Assembly (NCBI RefSeq): GCF_963678635.1
Contig: NC_087064.1
Location: 25,338,189 to 25,402,188 of the forward strand
Direction of reading: 5' to 3'
DNA length: 64,000 nucleotides
Source of the DNA: Symsagittifera roscoffensis
Taxonomy: Eukaryota; Xenacoelomorpha; Acoela; Convolutidae
A model generated the notes under the pieces. That model made no database searches and was not told where the DNA came from. It saw only the letters and a program-made list of their open reading frames with translations. How positions within the stretch are numbered: the stretch's first letter is position 1; every line of letters begins with the position of its first letter. The translations under genes and the position numbers were made by a program. Below are positions 31,182-44,291 of this stretch, piece after piece.

Positions 31182-31955
31182 AAATTACTCGTTCACAGAA
31201 GGCAGGAACATTCAAGGGGGGAGTCAACTACAAAGTTCGTCATGGTACAAACCTAGAGACGACATGGACAACGTAGGTCATGCGCAAATTGTGGATCAGC
31301 GGATCATCATGTGGCGGATTGCACGACATACAAGCAAGGCATGAAAAGCTTGGGATACGCACCAGAGGAAGAGGATATGAGTCAAACAGAAGAACATGAG
31401 TTTTACAGTGGCTTGATCTTCAAGATAGGCGCGAGGTGTCTTTTTTTTGTAACCATGAAGGCCCTTTCAGGATGGACTGTCCTTTGTTTTGTTGGGAGGC
31501 TGTGAAAAATTAGATTTACCCGAAACACAAGCTGGGACTGGCTGCGGTGCAAAATACCAGTAAAAGACAAGCTGAAAATGACTTGAACAACAAAGAGGCA
31601 GCGAGTGGTGAATTATCGACAAAGATAGTGATGGTCGTGACACAGATCAAAGATGCCACAGGGGCCGAGACGAGGAATTCACTAGAGATAAACTACGAGA
31701 GAGCAGCTGCAGAGGGGATCAACAAAGTGAAGCAAGACTTGGCGACCGAAGAAATCGAGCAACGGCTGAAACAGGAAAGAGAAAAACAGAGAATGAATGA
31801 AACTCTCTGTATGACAAGACCAGCACCAGAGTCCGGAGATAACTCAATGAGTAGGAGCAATTGCAACACCCTGAAAATGGTGACTGGAAAACCATTTGGC
31901 ATCCCAAAAATCGGAGTAAGAGTCAAGTCAAAAATCACAGTGGGCGGCCACGAAG
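31182..31955 (+). pseudogene. B nucleocapsid and start of protease region, copy 1, cut by LTR sequence
   Basis: The first knuckle, CANCGSADHHVADC, lies near 31285. The second has lost its frame at a T8 run (31441-31448): RCLFF is followed by out-of-frame sequence, and the ligand His of the A version (GHF) is Pro in the matching frame. A frame from 31547 carries a charged helix (EEIEQRLKQEREKQRMNE) and CNTLKMVTGKPFGIPK before A-family LTR sequence begins at 31956. The protease continues only after the third interruption, at 43174. Confidence 0.7.
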
Positions 31956-34245
31956 TGTCGCGAATGTCCGAGTTTAGACCTGCTTTTTTTATTCTGTTTT
32001 TTACAAAATGCAAGTTACAGTGCAGTCACTGGTTCCCAGCCTATCTCTTAATAACCTAATACCTTTAACTACTTTTTATTCTGTTGTCTTCTTAAGTTTT
32101 GACAAAATAATACCCCTCCCGATTGACAAAAATTGGACCCCTCCGGATTTGAAAAATTGTGACCCCTCCAAATTGGCAAAACTGGACCCCTTCGGATTGG
32201 TAAAATTGCGACCCCTCCGGATTGGGACCCCTCCTGTTTTGTAAAAATTTAGACCCCTCCGGATTGGGACCCGTCCGGGTTTGTAAAGAAAGCTTTTCAG
32301 AGGCTTTCTAAATTTCCAATCTATACCCTTCCGGATATGTTCTCCGATGCTATTATGATGTTTGAATCAGCTAGGATGGGTGTGTCGACCTTCCCTAGAC
32401 CCTTCCGGATTGAAGTTAAGCCTCTTATTCGACGATTCACCCTAAAGAATAGTACCGAAGGTAGAGACGGTGAAATCGGGTCTACCTATTATACTAGCAC
32501 AGTTACAATGTAACTCACTAATTTAGCGCTTTTTTTCGTTTCAAAAAATATCGATATCTCAAAGATCGCGATTTGGGGGGTATCAAAATATTGCTATTTT
32601 GACCCTAAAACCCGATCCGCTTGCTAGGTTTTTCACTGAAAAACGATATAGGAGTATTAATATAGGCTGTATAAGTAATAATACTAGTAATACTATGACC
32701 GTACGGGTTTGTTCAATATCCGAATTAAGGTGCTTAACTCGGAAATTTGCAGTTCGTTGAAGGGTCACTACAGTGCAGCACTGTCGAGCCCCCCACAGAT
32801 TACTATCTTATTTTTTATACCAAAAGGGATACAAAACTTGTTAACGATGCCCAACAGTCGACTGTTGTTGTCGTTGAGCCCCCTCTTGTCACTCCTTGTA
32901 CTGCTTGCCGGATCAGTCTTCTTCACTAATCCCGAGACCCTTCCGGATTGAGCGCGAATCAGCAGACCCTTCCGGATTGAGCGCAAATTAGCTTTAACGT
33001 GCTTAAATACTCATATAACCCGATAGTGCACGCTTCACAAACGGGCCACAAAAATGATCGTAACGATCTTGATTGATATAAATGCCTGTAACAACAATAT
33101 TTCTATCAACAACAAACGGGAGGGTCGGATCACATCTTGTCTGGGGGGATGATTTCTACTGATTTTTTTCTTTTTTTTTTTTACTGTTTTTTGTTTTCTT
33201 TTTTCGGTTATTTTTTTATGTATTTTGTTTTTCTTTGGTACTATACTACTTTTTGTTTGGTTTTTTATATATCTTAAAGTATTTTTGGTCACAAACCTCT
33301 CAGGGAACGAGGGGACGGCCGATCACCCCACCCTTCCTGGAACGTGAATTTTTGGTCTTAACTAGGTTAAAAAGCTATTCTTGGGAATCCGGAAGGCTTC
33401 CGCGTTCCGAACTACCCTTCCACCCCGGCGGTTAGGGCCTATTAAGGGCGTTATTATGAGCATCGGCTCGGCGCGGAGTGCTCATTAAGGGTTCTGCCGG
33501 TCATGATGTTAAAAAAGAATACCACCCAGGAGCGCCATAAAAAACATCTATGTAACATTCGCCCGGAAGTACATATCGACGGAAAATAAAGCTAGGTTGT
33601 AAAACGACTGGCCAGCGTCTAAACAAAGCTGTACATTCTTTTCACCGTCTCTACCAAAGCCAGTTCTTTTGGTGGTCTTTCTAACATCGGGTCGACAAAA
33701 ATGTTACTGCTTTCGGCTTCGGTCAAAACAGTCAAAATAACTTGTTAACATGCAAAACTAGTGAGCTCATGGCTGGGTCTCAGTATCCCCAGATCACGAG
33801 GTCACTACTAAAAACAGGGCTACTACTATTCGTTATATTACTATTGTACACCCTTAAATAACACCCTTATCTCCTCTCCGGAAGGCTGGTTTCTACCCTT
33901 CACCGTTGTTGTGAATGGCCTTGCAACGATTGTAGCGACACGATCGTTGCAGCTCGGAGCGGTCTCTGCTAACACTCTGTCGTATTTTTATTTTTCTCTC
34001 TTCGCAACGTATCTCGTTGTTCTGTTTTTATTTTGGATTTCTTCAAAATTGGCCGTTTTTGACGTTTCTCAGAAGTGTGACATCACAATTCGAATTTTTA
34101 AATTTTAGAAATTACGAATACTTCAGCCTTCACGATATTTCCAATCGTCTGAATAACACTGCTAATCCTCCAAATTTGCTGATTCGGAAGGTTAGCTGCT
34201 AGCCCTTCATAACCGTCTTTTTATCAATTCTAGTCGAATGTCACA
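31956..34245 (-). repeat. A-family LTR within B gag-pol, second copy
   Basis: The left edge TGTCGCGAATGTCC and the right edge at tcaca are the same as in 22536-25245. It starts exactly after cacgaag of the B coding sequence. No target-site duplication is seen (cgaag on the left, tctgg on the right), which fits recombination better than a clean insertion. CCCCTCCGGATTG array at 32110-32285. No gene. Confidence 0.7.
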
Positions 34246-37200
34246 TCTGGGTATACTGAGACCCAGCCAGCTATGAGCTCACTAACTTGGCATATAACTA
34301 AATTATTTTGCGCGGTATCGCCAATAGCCTTTATTAATAATGAAATTGTTGACCCAATTTTAATGGAACACACTGTGCCAGTCGGTCATATTTCGAAGTT
34401 TGACCTTGAGAAAACGTTTAGTCTTGATTTTGCGGTGAAATGCAATTTTTTAAAATTATAGAACTGAGCATGTCTTGCTCAAGCTTCTCGCGACAACTTA
34501 AAATACCAAGATAAGACAACTGCAAAAACAAGATCAGAAGATTCGAACTACAATCGCGGCAAAGTAGTAAAAAAATAGCAGTGGGAAATTGCTATTCGCA
34601 ATTTCTAAAACATTAGTCGAACAAGAGTAGAGCTGTCTTATTCTTGGCAGAAGACGGAAAGTGATCGCGAGTGGAGGAGAAATAAATTAGAGTGGACCAG
34701 GGTGAACATTTTGTGAAAAGGTGGACAGCTGAAGCTGCCCAATGGTCCAGACCAAAAACTTGTTTCTTGAGTTAAAACTTGCTTATTTCAAAATTCTCGA
34801 GTTCAACTTAATTACCCAATCAATTCTAGAGTTGCTTTATAATTTGGTTACTCGATTCTAGAGGTCTTGTCGGTATGTGAGTACCTAATTTATTTTTCTT
34901 GAGTGTGTTTTATTTTGTTATGTTGAGTTAGGGAGAGATTTTAAGTTGATCCATCTGAAATGGATCAAAGGTCCACTGTCTAATGAAAAGTAACTATCCA
35001 TAAGGTTTCGACACTGTTTTTAATGGCGTTCGCGTATTTTGGGTATTTCGAGACCTGAGTATGGGGGCGTTCATATTTTCTAGAATGGGGGGAGGGGGGT
35101 ATTTTGGTAGTGGCCTTTAAGCTGTAGGGCGGGTTTTAGTCTCATGTCGCAAATGAACCGAATTGGCTCCGACCGCTTGAGATAGAAAAACGCAATAGAT
35201 AGTGTCCCTGACTCTTCAGCCAATATTTATTCGGCCTATTTTTTCTTTAACCTCATATGTGACTCAAGTAGGCGACTGTTACATAGCGTTTTTGTCGCGC
35301 TCCTGGGTGCTTTTACGACATCAAGACTACGGGATCCAACCCACTTGACACAACTCCGGGCTACATGCCGATCCTAGAGTACCGGTGGTCTGGTTCAATG
35401 AGAACGTGTTCACCTTCTGGTTGTTCCGTGATAGCATTTTAAGAAAACTCGAGAAAAATTCCCGGTGCGCTTTCCGAAACGAGGCCTAGCTAACCGAGTA
35501 TTGGGGGTAACTGGGGGGACAAAAAACGAGTAAAAGAGAAAAAGCGAAACGAAAAAACCAAAAAAGATTACAAATAGGACCAAAAAATGATATAAGCACA
35601 ACAAAAAGGACAGTGGCTTTGACTTCCAGATTAGGTGGATCAAACCTTTATATTAAATAAAATAGTATACCCATTCTTTTTTCCAACAAAAAGGATCGTC
35701 TCGATCAAATTAGCAACCTTGTACAGGTGCCCAAGTGTGGAGCCCAAGTGTGTTATAATTAAAGCTATTGGCGGAAGAGCAGTCCGAGTTGTAACGATTG
35801 TGCAGCTCCAACCGTTATGGAGCAACTCCCGAGATGAGAAGGGCTGCTGGGAGGATTTTGCTGCCCTTCCTGGTCGTCGAGAAGACATCTCTTCGGCTGG
35901 AATCAAGAATCCGGAAGGCTTTCGGCAACAGACTAAATGATTGATTTTAACAACTTTCAGCTTCCTGGTATGTCCTAAATTGAATTAAATAACATCAAGT
36001 TCATTTATAGATGATGAGAAGCCAGGAGTCGAGGGAAAGGGTTGATCCATCTCTGATGGATATAATGATTTTTATCTGTTGAATAAAAATAATAGTAATA
36101 TGATAAGTAAACAGTAGCCCTGTTTTTAGGAGTGACCTCGTGGTCTGGGTAAACTGAGACCCAGCCAGCTGTGAGCTCACTAATTTGGCATATAACTAAA
36201 TTAATTTGCGCGGTTTTGCCAATAGCCTTTATTAGTAATGAATTTGTTGACCCAATTTTAAGGAACCACACTGTGCCAGTCGGTCATATTTCGAAGATTG
36301 ACCTTGAGAAAACGTTTAGTCTTGATTTTGGGGTGAAATGCAATTTTAAAAAAATTCGAATTGAGCATGTCATGCTCAAGTTTCTCGCGACAACTGAAAA
36401 TACCAAAAAAATAAGATCATAAGATTCGAACTACAATCGCGTCAAAGTAGTCAAAAAATAGCAGTGGGAAATTGCTATTCGCAATTTTTAATACATTTAC
36501 CGAACAAGAGTAGAGCTGTCTTATTCTTGGCAGAAGACGGAAAGTGATCGCGAGGGGAGAAGAAATAAATTAGAGTGAACCAGAGTGAACCTTCGGTGAA
36601 AGGTGGACAGCTGAAGCTGCCCAATGGTCCAGGCCAAAAACTTGTTTCTTGAGTTAAGACTTGTGCTATTCAAACTTCTCGAGTTAAACTTAATTACTCA
36701 ATCAATTCTAGAGTTGCTTTATAATTTGGTTACTCGATTTTAGGTTGATCCATCTGAAATGGATCAAAGGTCCACTTTCTAATGAAAAGTAACTATTCAT
36801 TAGGTTTCGACCCTGTTTTTAACGGGGCGTGCGCGTATTTTGGGTATTTTGAGACCTGAGTGTGGGGGCGTTCATACTTTCTAAAGTGGGGGGGGGGGGG
36901 CTATTTTGGCCTTAAAGCTGTATTTTGGCCTTTAAGCTGTACGGCGGGTGGTTTTAGTCTCATGTCGCAAGTGAAACGAATTGGCGCCGACCACTTGAGG
37001 TAGAAAACACAAGAGATATTGTCCCTGACTCTTGAGCCAAAGGTTATTGGGCCTATTTTGCCTTAACCTCATATGTGACTTAAGAGGCGACTGCTACATA
37101 GTGTTTTTGTGGCGCTTCTGGGTGCTTTAATGACATCAAGACTACGGGATCAAACCCACTTGACACAACTCCGGGCTACATGCCCATTCTAGAGTACCGG

Positions 37201-37340
37201 TGGTACGGTTCAACGGGAACGTGTTCATCTTCTGGTTGTACGGTGATTGTATTTTAAGAAAACTCTAGAAAAATTCCCGGTGCGCTTTCCGAAACGAGGC
37301 CTAGATAACCAAGTAATGGGGACCAATGGAGGACAAAAAA
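34246..37340 (+). repeat. B-family LTR pair with A-family LTR fragment, second copy
   Basis: This repeats the arrangement of 25246-28320: B-family LTR from 34374 to about 35525, A-family fragment at about 35770-36150, B-family LTR from 36272 to about 37340. Sequence identity to the first copy is very high, with a few small indels. No gene is present, and short ORFs here also recur in the first copy as non-coding repeats. Confidence 0.7.
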
Positions 37341-38469
37341 CAGGTAAAAGGAATACCCCATAAGATCGCTAGTAGGGGGAGGAAAAACGCGTGACAGTCA
37401 GGTACCAGAAATTTTTTACGAAAGATGGCATAGGTCGCCTATGAATTTTAGGTATACTTAACTTTCTGGTTTTTGTAATTTTTTTTTTATTGGAATTTTC
37501 AAAATTTTTATGTTTTTAGCCAAATTTCAGAGAATTTTAATGAATCGGCTAAAATTACAGACTAACAAACAAGTCGTGCTTAGACTTGCATCGGATTGAA
37601 ACAGGGAAGGTATTTTTAGTGGACTTAGTAAAGAAAAATTTGGTGAACAGAATTGGGGTTTGGTATTATTTTTTATACTAGAGCTCTAGAGGTGGTACTG
37701 GGATAGTGGATCAGGTATCCCAAAAGTCGACTTAAGGCACAGGGGAATTCTTCAATCAGGCGAAAAAACACTTGAGCCAAAAGGTGTGAAGAAGTACAAG
37801 AGTCTCGCCGGCAGTCTTGGTATAGTGATCTAAGTGTCCCTACACTTGGGTCTTTGGATAGTGATCTAAGTATCCCAACACTTTAGCGAAAGGTCGTAGG
37901 AGGGTTCAGAAAAGTCCTGGGACAGCAACGAAGTGTACCAACACTTGAGCGAAGGGTCCTAGGAGGGTTAAGAAAAGTCCTGGGACAGCAACGAAGTGTA
38001 CCAACACTTGAGCGAAGGGTCCTAGGAGAGTTCAGAAAAGTCCTGGGACAGCAACGAAGGGTACCAACACCTGAGTGACGGGTCCTAGGAGCGTTCAGAA
38101 AAGTCGTTCAGAAAAACCCTGGGAGTGTAACGAAATCTCCCAACACTTGAGCGAAGGGTCCTGGGAGGGTACATAAGTATACTAGGACAGAACCAAAGTA
38201 CACCAAGACCCATCGAAGTATCCCAACGCTTGAGCGAAGGGTCCTAGGAAAATATCAAGAAATCCTGGGACAGTACTAAAGCTTCCCAAAACTAGAACGA
38301 AGGGTCCTAAGGCCTGAAACTGATTAAGACTCAAAACTGATTTAGTCTAATTTGACTGGTTTTCATTTTGATTACATTAGGTCCTTTTCTAATAACTTCA
38401 ATCACTTTTTACAGTAGGGACTTGTAAAAAAAAAAATTTTAGTTGAAGAAAATTGTAAATATAAAAATC
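37341..38469 (+). other. B leader, second copy, with minisatellite
   Basis: Near-identical to 28321-29389. The minisatellite (about 37810-38310) has one more gcgaagggtcctaggagggt unit than the first copy, showing that the array changes length. No ORF. Confidence 0.7.
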
Positions 38470-40458
38470 ATGAAGAGAAATAGCGTATACATAGCTAAAA
38501 GAAGGAGAAGAGGACTTAAGCGAAACCAGACCGCAACGCAAAAGAAACCAACACCAAAAAATCCGAGAGTAATGAGGAAGAATATTTCAGTGAATATGGT
38601 CAGCACAAGAAGCAGCAAGGAACAGAAGGCGAAAGAAAAAACAAGGGAAGAACAAATCATACCAGCAAAAAAGACTGAGCTAGAAACACCAGATCAAAGT
38701 ATATATGGAATTGAACGGAGGGAAACGGAGTCAACACCGATGCCAAATACAGAAGAACAAGAAAAAATCACCATAGAGTTCTCACCAATAGGCAACGGAG
38801 ACAAAGCGACCAACATACCGAAGACGATAAAAGACGACTCAGAAACGAAGAGAACGTCATTTACCGAGAAGATTGCTGCGATGTTCGGAATAAAGCCAAG
38901 AGAGAAGGAGGAGATAACGACAGTGACTGAGAAAAGCAAAACCTTTGGGACACTTTCGACGATAACGACGGAAACCAGGAAGGATAAAGAGGAAGCCACG
39001 CATGAAGCAACAGCTTGCCAAGATAAACGAGCTGATGGATTTAGAACAACTTCAGTAGAGCTGGGAGACTTAGTGACAAAGTTAAATGAAATAGACAAAA
39101 AGTTTAAGTGCATTGAGGAGGACCGCCAAGAGCTGAAAAATGAAAAAAAAAACACAACAGAAACGATAACTGGATAACTATTACGTCTTAGCAAGGGTCA
39201 CGGAAGAAAAACTACAGCATATCTCGGACAAGGTAGAGGCTACCGACAAAGAGCGAGAGAAACATATCATGAAGGATATGGAAGAAATGAAGAAACGGTA
39301 TGATACCGTGAATGAGAAGTTGAGGAATCTAGCGACCAGAATGGTTATAATGAGCAAGGATAAAGCTGAAAATTCTTATGCCATACAGTCCAAACTGGAT
39401 GCAATCTTGAGAAACTCTATAGCACAAGATGAATTAGTGACAGACAAACCACAGGGAACTAGAAGCGACTTTGTAGAACCACAACGGAAGAAAAGGGAGT
39501 CTACACCGTTACCCCGGATTGCAATGAGCATAGGGGTAGTAGGGTCTAAGACTACTATGAAGGGTGGAACCTCAAACTCGACGAATGCACCGGGGGCGAG
39601 TACCTGGGAAATTTTGAACAGAAAATTTGAGGCATTTGCAACAAAGAATACAGATTCGAGTGACAGAGGAATTAGTAAATCCAGAAAGACCTTCAAGAAA
39701 TCAAAAGAGTTTAAAGCGACTCAGATGGCTGCATTGACACCTGGGTAGAGGTCATGAGGCTACATCTAGAACATGACAACTTGAATGACGAAAGGCAGGC
39801 CTGCACAGCAATACTAAGCAACCTAGAAGGCACAACACTAAAATGCGTGTTAGCAAAGAAAGAGGAGGAGCGTGATACAGCGGACAAAATCATCGAGGTA
39901 CTGTTGAATCAATTCGAATCAGGAACGAAAGGTCATCAAGCGATGATGGGATTTGAAAAAAGAAGACAAAGCGAAGACGAGTCAATCGATCAATTCCTGG
40001 ATGATTTTGAGAGCTTGAGGAGAAGAAGCGACCCGGAAGAATCGACGAACAGAAGAAACTTCAGCATCGCTCCAAAGTTTATAGACGGGGTGAGAAGTGA
40101 CGACTGGAATACGATATTAGCAACGTATTATACACTATCAAAAGATAATGCACCAATCCCAGAAGAGATCAGACAAAAGTCAGGAAAGTACATGTTGATG
40201 AATCCAAAAAAGAACTAAAAATTACTCGTTCACAGAAGGCAGGAACATTCAAGGGAGGAGTCAACTACAAAGGTCGTCATGGTACAAACCTAGAGACGAC
40301 ATGGACAACGTAGGTCATGCGCAAATTGTGGATCAGCGGATCATCATGTGGCGGATTGCACGACATACAAGCAATGCATGAAAAGCTTGGGATACGCACC
40401 AGAGGAAGAGGATATGAGTCAAACAGAAGAACATGAGTTTTACAGTGGCTTGATCTTC
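38470..40458 (+). pseudogene. B gag, copy 2
   Basis: The start at ATG 38470 (MKRNSVYIAKRRRRGLKRNQ) parallels 29390. It includes the basic/acidic N terminus (to about 39177), coiled coil and linker (39269-39748, lacking about 13 linker residues present in copy 1), capsid (about 39717-40218) and the first knuckle (near 40320). It is cut at 40458, where a partial duplication of gag begins. The A10 run near 39145 puts the two N-terminal frames out of register in the opposite sense from the A8 run of copy 1. Confidence 0.75.
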
Positions 40459-42488
40459 CAGGAAGGATAAACCAGGAAGGATAAAGAGGAAGCCACGCAT
40501 GAAGCAACAGCTTGCCAAGATAAACGAGCTGATGGATTTAGAACAACTTCAGTAGAGCTGGGAGACTTAGTGACAAAGTTAAATGAAATAGACAAAAAGT
40601 TTAAGTGCATTGAGGAGGACCGCCAAGAGCTGAAAAATGAAAAAAAAACACAACAGAAACGATAACTGGATAACTATTACGTCTTAGCAAGGGTCACGGA
40701 AGAAAAACTACAGCATATCTCGGACAAGGTAGAGGCTACCGACAAAGAGCGAGAGAAACATATCATGAAGGATATGGAAGAAATGAAGAAACGGTATGAT
40801 ACCGTGAATGAGAAGTTGAGGAATCTAGCGACCAGAATGGTTATAATGAGCAAGGATAAAGCTGAAAATTCTTATGCCATACAGTCCAAACTGGATGCAA
40901 TCTTGAGAAACTCTATAGCACAAGATGAATTAGTGACAGACAAACCACAGGGAACTAGAAGCGACTTTGTAGAACCACAACGGAAGAAAAGGGAGTCTAC
41001 ACCGTTACCCCGGATTGCAATGAGCATAGGGGTAGTAGGGTCTAAGACTACTATGAAGGGTGGAACCTCAAACTCGACGAATGCACCGGGGGCGAGTAAC
41101 TGGGAAATTTTGAACAGAAAATTTGAGGCATTTGCAACAAAGAATACAGATTCGAGTGACAGAGGAATTAGTAAATCCAGAAAGACTTTCAAGAAATCAA
41201 AAGAGTTTAAAGCGACTCAGATGGCTGCATTGACACCTGGGTAGAGGTCATGAGGCTACATCTAGAACATGACAACTTGAATGACGAAAGGCAGGCCTGC
41301 ACAGCAATACTAAGCAACCTAGAAGGCACAACACTAAAATGCGTGTTAGCAAAGAAAGAGGAGGAGCGTGATACAGCGGACAAAATCATCGAGGTACTGT
41401 TGAATCAATTCGAATCAGGAACGAAAGGTCATCAAGCGATGATGGGATTTGAAAAAAGAAGACAAAGCGAAGACGAGTCAATCGATCAATTCCTGGATGA
41501 TTTTGAGAGCTTGAGGAGAAGAAGCGACCCGGAAGAATCGACGAACAGAAGAAACTTCAGCATCGCTCCAAAGTTTATAGACGGGGTGAGAAGTGACGAC
41601 TGGAGAACGATATTAGCAACGTATTATACACTATCAAAAGATAATGCACCAATCCCAGAAGAGATCAGACAAAAGTCAGGAAAGTACATGTTGATGAATC
41701 CAAAAAAGAACTAAAAATTACTCGTTCACAGAAGGCAGGAACATTCAAGGGAGGAGTCAACTACAAAGGTCGTCATGGTACAAACCTAGAGACGACATGG
41801 ACAAAGTAGGTCATGCGCAAATTGTGGATCAGCGGATCATCATGTGGCGGATTGCACGACATACAAGCAATGCATGAAAAGCTTGGGATACGCACCAGAG
41901 GAAGAGGATATGAGTCAAACAGAAGAACATGAGTTTTACAGTGGCTTGATCTTCAAGATAGGCGCGAGGTGTCTTTTTTTTGTAACCATGAAGGCCCTTT
42001 CAGGATGGACTGTCCTTTGTTTTGTTGGGAGGCTGTGAAAAATTAGATTTACCCGAAACACAAGCTGGGACTGGCTGCGGTGCAAAATACCAGTAATAGA
42101 CAAGCTGAAAATGACTTGAACAACAAAGAGGCAGCGAGTGGTGAATTATCGACAAAGACAGTGATGGTCGTGACACAGATCAAAGATGCCACAGGGGCCG
42201 AGACGAGGAATTCACTAGAGATAAACTACGAGAGAGCAGCTGCAGAGGGGATCAACAAAGTGAAGCAAGACTTGGCGACCGAAGAAATCGAGCAACGGCT
42301 GAAAGAGGAAAGAGAAAAACAGAGAATGAATGAAATACTCTGTGTGACAAGACCAGCACCAGAGTCCGGAGATAACTCAATGAGAAGGAGCAATTGCAAC
42401 ACCCTGAAAATGGTGACTGGAAAACCATATGGCATCCCAAAAATTGGAGCAAGAGTCATGTCAAAAATCACAGTGGGCGGCCACGAAG
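40459..42488 (+). pseudogene. B gag, copy 3 (partial tandem duplication)
   Basis: From accaggaaggataaagag (about 40471) the sequence repeats 38975 onward with an offset of 1496 bases. It covers the late N-terminal region, coiled coil (40765-41244), capsid (about 41213-41714), knuckles (near 41820 and 41965, with the same T8 run) and the protease-proximal helix (42080-42488). It is nearly identical to copy 2, so the duplication is recent. A-family LTR sequence follows at 42489. Confidence 0.75.
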
Positions 42489-43172
42489 TGTCGCGAATAT
42501 CCGAGTTTAGACTGCTTTGTTTTGATTCTGTTTTTTACAAGATGCAAGTTACAGTGCAATCACTGGTTCCCAGCCTATCTCTTAATAACCTAGTACCTTT
42601 AACTACTTTTTATTCTGTTGTCTTCTTAAGTTTTGACAAAATAATACCCCTCCGGATTGACAAAAATTGGACCCCTCCGGATTTGAAAAATTGCGACCCC
42701 TCCAAATTGGCAAAACTGGACCCCTTCGGGTTGGTAAAATTGCGACCCCTCCGGATTGGGACCCCTCCTGTTTTGTAAAAATTTAGACCCCTCCGGATTG
42801 GGACCCCTCCGGGTTTGTAAAGATAGCTTTTCAGAGGCTTTCTAAATTTCCAACCTATACCCTTCCGGATATGTTCTCCGATGCTATTATGATCTTTGAA
42901 TCAGCTAGGAGGGGTGTGTCGACCTTCCCTAGACCCTTCCGGATTGAAGTTAAGCCTCTCATTCGACGATTCACCCTAAAGAATAGTACCAAAGGTAGAG
43001 ACGGTGAAATCGGGTCTACCTATTATACTAGCACAGTTACAATGTAACTCACTAATTTAGCGCTTTTTTCCGTTTCAAAAAATATCGATATCTCAAAGAT
43101 CGCGATTTGGGGGGTATCAAAATATCGCTATTTTGACCCTAAAAACCGATCCGCTGGCTAGGTTTTTCACTG
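42489..43172 (-). repeat. Truncated A-family LTR inside B gag-pol, third copy
   Basis: This has the same left edge as 22536 and 31956 but stops after 684 bases at ggtttttcactga. It is followed by a direct repeat of about 112 bases of the B coding sequence (43173-43284 repeats 42379-42488, with the start of a shared gcaattgcaacaccctgaaa). That flanking duplication marks the recombination point that restores the B reading path. Confidence 0.75.
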
Positions 43173-43173
43173 A

Positions 43174-44291
43174 ATGAGTAGGAGCAATTGCAACACCCTG
43201 AAAATGGTGACTGGAAAACCATTTGGCATCCCAAAAATTGGAGCAAGAGTCATGTCAAAAATCACAGTGGGCGGCCGCGAAGTAACAAGAAACTTGAGTG
43301 AACCGATTGATCAGACAATAATGCAAATAGATGGGTACGCCGATTACTTGAGCGCAATAAGCCCGCAAACCCCTTCTAGAGCTTTAAGGGCATTACTCAC
43401 GAGAGGTGGTAGTAAATCAGCTCGCATAGACAACAGATACACGGAAACCTATGGTCCACATGAGGTCATGTTGAATATAGATGGAATAGAAATCTACACA
43501 AAAACGATGATAACGTGTGCTGAAGATCTAGCTGGGCAAATCTACATTGGTAGAGAGGAACTAAAAGTGAGGACGATTGGACACTGCGCTATGTTAAAAG
43601 TAGATGCAATGCATCTGGGAACAGAGGCAGACGTATCTGCACACGTTCTAGACATAAGCGGGAAAAAGACTCAACTGCGTGGGTTATTGGACACAGGAGC
43701 CGTCTTGAGTGTTAGACCAATTGAAACATGGGAAAAAATGGGGTTCGACTGAAATTACTTGATAGACTCAAGAATACGGCTGTCAACGGCAAATAAAGGG
43801 GCGATGCGGGTTCTGAGCAGTACTCCAAAACTAGCCCGAAATCTGGGGGAACGCAATTTGTGGATGAGCTTTCTGGTAGTGGTGAATCTAGATGAGTTTG
43901 ACCAATTTATTTTAGGCAGAGTTTTTATCAGGAATTTCGTTGTAACAATTGATCTTAACAATGCGATGTTCAGGATTCGGAACACGCAAATGAAGTACGT
44001 AATTAAACCGGTAATTTTGACAATTTGAATGAAATTAGGACAGTTTTTTTGAATAGGAGGCTAAGGCTGAAATCAAATGAGACAACGATAGTAAGTTTGC
44101 GGATGGAAAACTTCAATGAACTAAGTGACAATAAACAAGTATGCATAGTACCCAATCAAAACACTCAAAGTGTTGCTACTTTAGGAAGATCCTTCTCGAT
44201 AACCAAGAGTGGCCTCTGCGTCAGTGTCTTGTTGAAAACTCTTGATATACCAATCACAATACAGAGGGGAAGGAAGCTGGGATACCTGTGA
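43174..44291 (+). pseudogene. B protease region
   Basis: The frame 43174-43752 contains the conserved pre-protease region (YTETYGPHEVMLNIDGIEIY) and the active site GLLDTGAVLSV, with the catalytic Asp kept. A stop at 43750 and frame changes at about 43759, 44025 and later break the rest. Frame 43759-44028 has DQFILGRVFIRN (the ILGRDF strand with Asp changed to Val) and 44025-44291 continues (CIVPNQNTQSVATLGRSFSI), matching A. Retropepsins act as dimers to cleave Gag and Pol. Confidence 0.8.
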
